A stretch of 64,000 nucleotides of DNA. Origin: Streptomyces sp. Ag109_O5-10. GTDB lineage: Bacteria > Actinomycetota > Actinomycetes > Streptomycetales > Streptomycetaceae. The stretch lies in assembly GCF_900105755.1 (NCBI RefSeq), contig NZ_FNTQ01000001.1, positions 4,464,001-4,528,000 of the forward strand. The letters are read 5' to 3'. Below the pieces are notes generated by a model, which made no database searches, had not been told where the DNA came from, and saw only the letters and a program-made list of their open reading frames with translations. Position 1 is the first letter of the stretch. Each line of letters opens with the position of its first letter. The translations under genes and the position numbers were made by a program. This document shows positions 60,282 through 64,000 of the stretch, one piece after another.

Positions 60282-61340
60282 CTACCGGCGCGGGCCGCCG
60301 AACCTGCCGAAGGTGTGGCTGAAGTACCAGGGGTCCTGGGCTATGCCGGAGCAGGCGTTGGCGCCGCCGGTGCCGACGCAGGTGCCGTTGTCGCGCTGGA
60401 GGGCCCAGAAGGAGAGGGTGTCGATGCCCTGGGCGGCCGCCCAGCGTTCGACGGTCGCGGCGTTCTGGGTGGTGAAGGTCTCCGCGGGACCGAAGTCGTC
60501 GATGCCGGGCATCTCGGTGACGCCGGTCATGCCCCACAGGTCCTTGGCGCTCTTGTGCGGGAAGAGGGCGTGGAGCTGGGCGTGCAGGCCGTCGGCGGCG
60601 GTCCGCGTGTCGGCGGCCATGTCATGGGCGGCGCCGTCGTAGTAGTCGAAGGTCATGATGTTGACGACGTCCACGCGCGCGTGGTTGGCGACGGCGTTCT
60701 GGAGGACGGCCAGGCCGCTGTCCGCGAGGCCCTTGGTGGTCGTCGGCAGGGTGTAGGAGAACTGGAGCGGCCGACCGGTGCGTTCGGCCCAGTGTTCGGC
60801 CTTGGCGATCGCCTTGTTGCGGCGGTCGATTCCGGCCGCGTTGGCGAGCGAGTCCGCCTCGATGTCGAGGTCGATGCGGCTGATGCCGTACGTCGTGACG
60901 AGCTTCTCGTAGACCCCGGCGATCGCGTCCACGTCGGTGCAGCTGTCGGCGAGTTCGGTGCCGGTGGTGTCGGCGCCGTAGCCGCCGAAGGAGGGGATGG
61001 CGTTGCCGCCGCGGGCCTGGAGGGCGGCGATGTCGGCGCCGAAGGCGGCCGGGGCGATGGGCTGGGTGGCGTCGCCGTTCCAGTCGGCGGTGCAGGAACC
61101 CGCGGCGGGCGTCTGGAGGAAGGCGAGGGTGAGGTACTTGTTGCCGGACTCGGCGGCGAGCGCGGCGGGGCTCTCGCCGGTCCAGGCCTCGAAGTAGGGG
61201 GCCGCTACGTGCGCGGGCATGGGCTTCACGTGGTGCGAGGCGGCGTGCGAATCGGCGTGCGCGGCGCCTGCCCCGAGGGCAACGAGCGCGGCGGAAAGGG
61301 CAGTTGCGGGCAGGGCGTGCAGGGCACGAGTGCGTCTCAT
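60282..61340 (-). CDS. Secreted GH18-family chitinase-like protein
   Basis: A 352-residue exported glycosidase. Signal peptide MRRTRALHALPATALSAALV with cleavage near AHA-DS (about 30). The GH18 catalytic stretch is GISRIDLDIEADSLA, keeping D-x-D-x-E; other family pieces are PYFEAWTG, IPSFGGYGADTTG, VDVVNIMTFDYYDG and a terminal FWALQRDNGTC. Chitin or a related GlcNAc polymer is the likely substrate. ATG 61340. A DasR-like operator lies 13 bp upstream, linking it to the GlcNAc regulon. Confidence 0.88.
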   Translation of the reverse strand: MRRTRALHALPATALSAALVALGAGAAHADSHAASHHVKPMPAHVAAPYFEAWTGESPAALAAESGNKYLTLAFLQTPAAGSCTADWNGDATQPIAPAAFGADIAALQARGGNAIPSFGGYGADTTGTELADSCTDVDAIAGVYEKLVTTYGISRIDLDIEADSLANAAGIDRRNKAIAKAEHWAERTGRPLQFSYTLPTTTKGLADSGLAVLQNAVANHARVDVVNIMTFDYYDGAAHDMAADTRTAADGLHAQLHALFPHKSAKDLWGMTGVTEMPGIDDFGPAETFTTQNAATVERWAAAQGIDTLSFWALQRDNGTCVGTGGANACSGIAQDPWYFSHTFGRFGGPRR

Positions 61341-61352
61341 GGATGCCCATAG

Positions 61353-61366
61353 TTGGACTAGACCAA
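61353..61366. promoter_or_regulatory. DasR-responsive element candidate (dre)
   Basis: TTGGACTAGACCAA is a near-palindrome differing at one central base from the DasR core TGGTCTAGACCA. It lies directly ahead of the chitinase start, where DasR repression relieved by glucosamine-6-phosphate is typical. Confidence 0.75.
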
Positions 61367-61538
61367 TTGACTGTCAAGGTTCTTTACGACCAACAGACCC
61401 TTTCGTTCGATGAGGCGTCAGGAGGCGGTCACCTCCGATCAGTTCCGGCCAAGGATTTTCATGCGAAGATTTGAACTGACCATAAGAGAGTCATTAGGGT
61501 CTGTTGCCCGAACCTCTGCTCGGAAGGAGCTCGCCTCC

Positions 61539-62579
61539 GTGGCGTCCCACCGTCGTGCCAAGCAGCCGGGCCGTGCCCGTGTCACCGTGCTCACCTCCGC
61601 CGCCGCTGCCGCCGTGGCCCTGAGCGCACAGGCGGCCAACGCCGCGCCCGTCGAGAAGCCGAGCAAGAACGAGGTCAAGTCCCGGGTCGACAAGCTCTAC
61701 GAGGAGGCCGAGCAGGCCACCGAGAAGTTCAACGGGGCCAAGGAGAAGCAGGAGAAGCTCCAGAAACAGATATCCGCGCTCCAGGACTCGGTCGCCCGCG
61801 GGCAGGAGGAGCTGAACGAACTCCGCGACGGCATCGGCTCCATGGCCACCGCCCAGTACCGCAGCGGTGGGATCGACCCGTCCCTCCAGCTGTTCCTCTC
61901 CTCCGACCCGGACAGCTATCTGGACAAGGCGTCCACCCTCGACCAGCTGAGCGGCCAGCAGGTCGAGACGCTGAAGAAGATCCAGGCCAAGCAGCGCGAG
62001 TTGGCGCAGGAGCGGGCGGAGGCCACCGGCAAGCTCCGGGACCTGGCCGCCACCCGCACCGAACTGGGCAAGAAGAAGAAGGAAGTCCAGGCCAAGCTCG
62101 CCAAGGCACAGAAGCTGCTCAACAGCCTCACCGCCGCCGAGAAGGCCGCCCTCGCCGCCGAGCAGGACCGGGCCAGCCGGTCCTCCAGTGCGCGGGTCGA
62201 CCTCGGCAACGACACCTCCGCCACCGGCAGGGCCGCCGCCGCCTTCGCCGCCGCGAAGACCAGGCTCGGCTCCCCGTACGTCTACGGCGCCACCGGCCCG
62301 TCCTCCTTCGACTGCTCGGGCCTCACCTCCTGGGCCTACGCGCAGGCCGGGGTCTCCATCCCGCGCACGTCCGAGTCCCAGTCGACGATCGGCACCAGGA
62401 TCTACTCGGCGTCCGGCCTCCAGGTCGGCGACCTGGTCTTCTTCTTCAACGACCTGCACCACGTGGGCCTGTACGCGGGCAACGGACAGATCCTGCACGC
62501 CCCGCGCACGGGCACGGTCGTCCGCTACGAGTCCATGTCCACCATCGGCGGCCCGTTCATGTTCGGCGTCCGCGTCTGA
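61539..62579 (+). CDS. Secreted NlpC/P60 peptidoglycan hydrolase
   Basis: A 346-residue exported endopeptidase. GTG 61539 is used because AAGGAG lies 11 bp upstream and the signal peptide starts there (VASHRRAKQPGRARVTVLTS ... ANA-AP). Residues 40-215 form a long coiled coil (KLYEEAEQATEKFNGAKEKQ ... TELGKKKKEVQAKLAKAQKL), as in RipA-type hydrolases. The C-terminal NlpC/P60 domain (about 230-346) has Cys in SSFDCSGLTSWAY, His in LHHVGLYAG and a polar third residue at QILHAP. It cleaves D-Glu-mDAP/LL-DAP bonds in cell wall turnover. No ydaO-type riboswitch was recognised in its leader. Confidence 0.93.
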   Translation: MASHRRAKQPGRARVTVLTSAAAAAVALSAQAANAAPVEKPSKNEVKSRVDKLYEEAEQATEKFNGAKEKQEKLQKQISALQDSVARGQEELNELRDGIGSMATAQYRSGGIDPSLQLFLSSDPDSYLDKASTLDQLSGQQVETLKKIQAKQRELAQERAEATGKLRDLAATRTELGKKKKEVQAKLAKAQKLLNSLTAAEKAALAAEQDRASRSSSARVDLGNDTSATGRAAAAFAAAKTRLGSPYVYGATGPSSFDCSGLTSWAYAQAGVSIPRTSESQSTIGTRIYSASGLQVGDLVFFFNDLHHVGLYAGNGQILHAPRTGTVVRYESMSTIGGPFMFGVRV

Positions 62580-62600
62580 GCCCCTGACGGGGCGCTTCCC

Positions 62601-64000
62601 TCAGCCCTCTGTCTCCGGGCGGCCCTCGGTCGCCCAGTGGGTGTGGAAGGCGCCCTCCCTGTCGACGCGGCCGTAGGTGTGCGCGCCGAAGTAGTCGCGC
62701 TGGCCCTGGAGGAGGGCCGCGGGGAGCCGGTCGGCGCGGAGCGTGTCGTAGTGGGAGAGGGCCGCCGAGAAGGCGGGGACCGGGATGCCCCGGCGGGCCG
62801 CGGACGCGACCGTCTCCCGCCACGGCACCTGCGCGTCCGCGATCTCCTTCGCGAACTCCTCCTCGGCCAGCAGGCTGACGAGGTCCGGGTCGGCCCGGTA
62901 GGCCGCGCGGATCCGGTCCAGGAAGGACGCGCGGATGATGCAGCCGCCCCGCCAGATCCTGGCCACCGCCCCGAGGTCGATCTTCCAGCCGTACTCGGCG
63001 GCCGCGTCCTGGATCATCGTCCAGCCCTGGTCGTAGGCGATGACCTTCGAGGCGTACAGGGCGTGTTCGACGCGGGAGGCGAAGCGGTCGGCCTCGGTGG
63101 CGCTGAGCGGTGGGGTCGTGCCGCCGGGGAGTCCGGCGTAGGCGGCGCGCAGCGCGGCGCGGCCGGACGCGGCGCGGGCGAAGGTCGCCTGGGCGATCGC
63201 GGTGACCGGGGAGGCCAGGTCCAGCGCGGTCTGCACGGTCCAGCGCCCGGTGCCCTTCTGCCCGGCCGCGTCGGCGACGACGTCGACGAAGGGCGCGCCG
63301 GTGGCGGCGTCGACGTGCGCGAGGACGTCGGCGGTGATCTCGATGAGGTAGGAGCCGAGCCGGCCGCCGTTCCACTCGCGGAAGATGTCGGCGATCTCGG
63401 CCGGCGCGTACCCGCCGACCTGGCGCAGCAGGTCGTAGGCCTCGGCGATGAGCTGCATGTCGGCGTACTCGATGCCGTTGTGGACCATCTTCACGAAGTG
63501 CCCGGCGCCGTCCGCGCCGACGTGCGTGGCGCACGGCTCGCCGCCCACCTTGGCGCTGATGTCCTCGAACATCGGCCCGAGCACGGCGTACGACTCCGCC
63601 GAGCCTCCCGGCATGATCGACGGCCCGTGCAGTGCGCCCTCCTCGCCCCCGGAGACGCCCACACCCACGAAGTGCAGGCCCTTCTCGCGCAGCGCGGCCT
63701 CGCGGCGGCGGGTGTCGGCGAAGTGGGCGTTGCCGCCGTCGATGACGATGTCACCGGGTTCGAGGAGCGGCACGAACTCGTCGATGACGGCGTCGGTGGC
63801 GGCGCCCGCCTGGACCATGATCATGAGGCGGCGGGGCCGTTCCAGGGCGGCGACGAACTCGGCGGCGGTCTCGGCGCCGACGAAGTCGCCCTCGCCGCCG
63901 TACTCCTGGAGCAGCGCGCGGGTGCGCGCCGGGGTGCGGTTGTGGACGGCGACCGGGTAGCCGTGCCGGGCGAAGTTCCGGGCCAGGTTGCGGCCCATCA
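62601..64000 (-). CDS. gnd: 6-phosphogluconate dehydrogenase (5' partial)
   Basis: The gene runs off the right edge, so a few N-terminal residues are missing; 465 or more residues are present. The start of the Rossmann motif (GLAVMGRNLARNFA in relatives) is cut at MGRNLARNF. Visible landmarks: VHNRTPARTRALLQEYGG, IVIDGGNAHFADTRRREAAL, VGVGVSGGEEGALHGPSIMP (the substrate site), HFVKMVHNGIEYADMQLIAE (Lys/His/Asn), and the C-terminal HTYGRVDREGAFHTHW. It produces ribulose-5-phosphate and NADPH in the pentose phosphate pathway. It is convergent with the NlpC/P60 gene; a small GCCCC/GGGGC hairpin at 62580 lies between. Confidence 0.95.
   Translation of the reverse strand, partial: MGRNLARNFARHGYPVAVHNRTPARTRALLQEYGGEGDFVGAETAAEFVAALERPRRLMIMVQAGAATDAVIDEFVPLLEPGDIVIDGGNAHFADTRRREAALREKGLHFVGVGVSGGEEGALHGPSIMPGGSAESYAVLGPMFEDISAKVGGEPCATHVGADGAGHFVKMVHNGIEYADMQLIAEAYDLLRQVGGYAPAEIADIFREWNGGRLGSYLIEITADVLAHVDAATGAPFVDVVADAAGQKGTGRWTVQTALDLASPVTAIAQATFARAASGRAALRAAYAGLPGGTTPPLSATEADRFASRVEHALYASKVIAYDQGWTMIQDAAAEYGWKIDLGAVARIWRGGCIIRASFLDRIRAAYRADPDLVSLLAEEEFAKEIADAQVPWRETVASAARRGIPVPAFSAALSHYDTLRADRLPAALLQGQRDYFGAHTYGRVDREGAFHTHWATEGRPETEG

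Noticed and set aside
61380..61538. ydaO/c-di-AMP riboswitch in the NlpC/P60 leader
   Set aside because: Such leaders are common for this gene class in Streptomyces, but the conserved sequence blocks are not visible here and the leader is short.

Overview
The window is high-GC DNA with dense genes, GTG/TTG starts and many ATGA-type overlaps. Together with SpoIIE-type phosphatases, an ECF41 sigma factor, F420/LLM oxidoreductases, a DasR-like operator at a chitinase and pSAM2-like mobile elements, it indicates a Streptomyces chromosome (or a very close relative). No species can be assigned from the sequence alone.

Layout. 1-7.2 kb: small membrane proteins, one co-oriented with a NarL-type two-component pair, a frameshifted PIN-toxin remnant and a secreted PhoX-like phosphatase. 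Two short integrase 3'-end relics (about 1.21 and 7.26 kb) and a remnant of an Ig-like secreted protein show old insertions. 7.4-26.6 kb: a graveyard plus one intact actinomycete integrative and conjugative element (AICE) stacked at a tRNA-Gly(CCC) gene. Three direct copies of the tRNA 3' half (7467, 14227, 26506) bound two modules. The older one (7.5-14.2 kb) is decayed: an IS256-family insertion, a secreted repeat protein, a tRNA-Pro 3'-half relic, a truncated rep copy and an apparently intact Shedu-like antiphage nuclease coupled to a small partner gene. The younger one (14.2-26.55 kb) has a complete AICE backbone: GntR/KorSA-type regulator, Nudix/Pif-like protein, FtsK/TraB translocase, Spd-like genes, RepSA-like initiator, Xis and Int. 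Its cargo is compositionally distinct: an aegerolysin-like protein and a CHAP-type amidase. A repeated operator TAGACGAGT lies ahead of several of its operons.

26.6-30.6 kb: chromosomal dcd, a phosphoribosyltransferase, small genes and a Yip1-domain protein. 30.6-32.1 kb: an IS4-family element with a frameshifted transposase. 32.2-40.5 kb: a complete FxSxx-COOH (Fxs) RiPP-type locus on the minus strand: precursor peptide, TIR-like FxsC, giant P-loop/NB-ARC/TPR protein, FxsB radical SAM/SPASM and a HExxH protein. The precursor 3' end is followed by three 58-bp tandem copies that each repeat the F-x-S-A-x-G-stop tail.

40.8-64 kb: ordinary chromosomal genes: GNAT, DUF2625, an ABM monooxygenase, a flavin oxidoreductase with its ECF41 sigma factor, two large GAF/PAS/SpoIIE phosphatases around a HIT hydrolase, proline iminopeptidase, a divergent aldo/keto reductase and TetR pair with duplicated operators, PhzF, a TOPRIM protein, an LLM oxidoreductase, a frameshifted propeller/Ig-like secreted protein, a GH18 chitinase under a DasR-like site, an NlpC/P60 hydrolase and a 6-phosphogluconate dehydrogenase running off the right edge.
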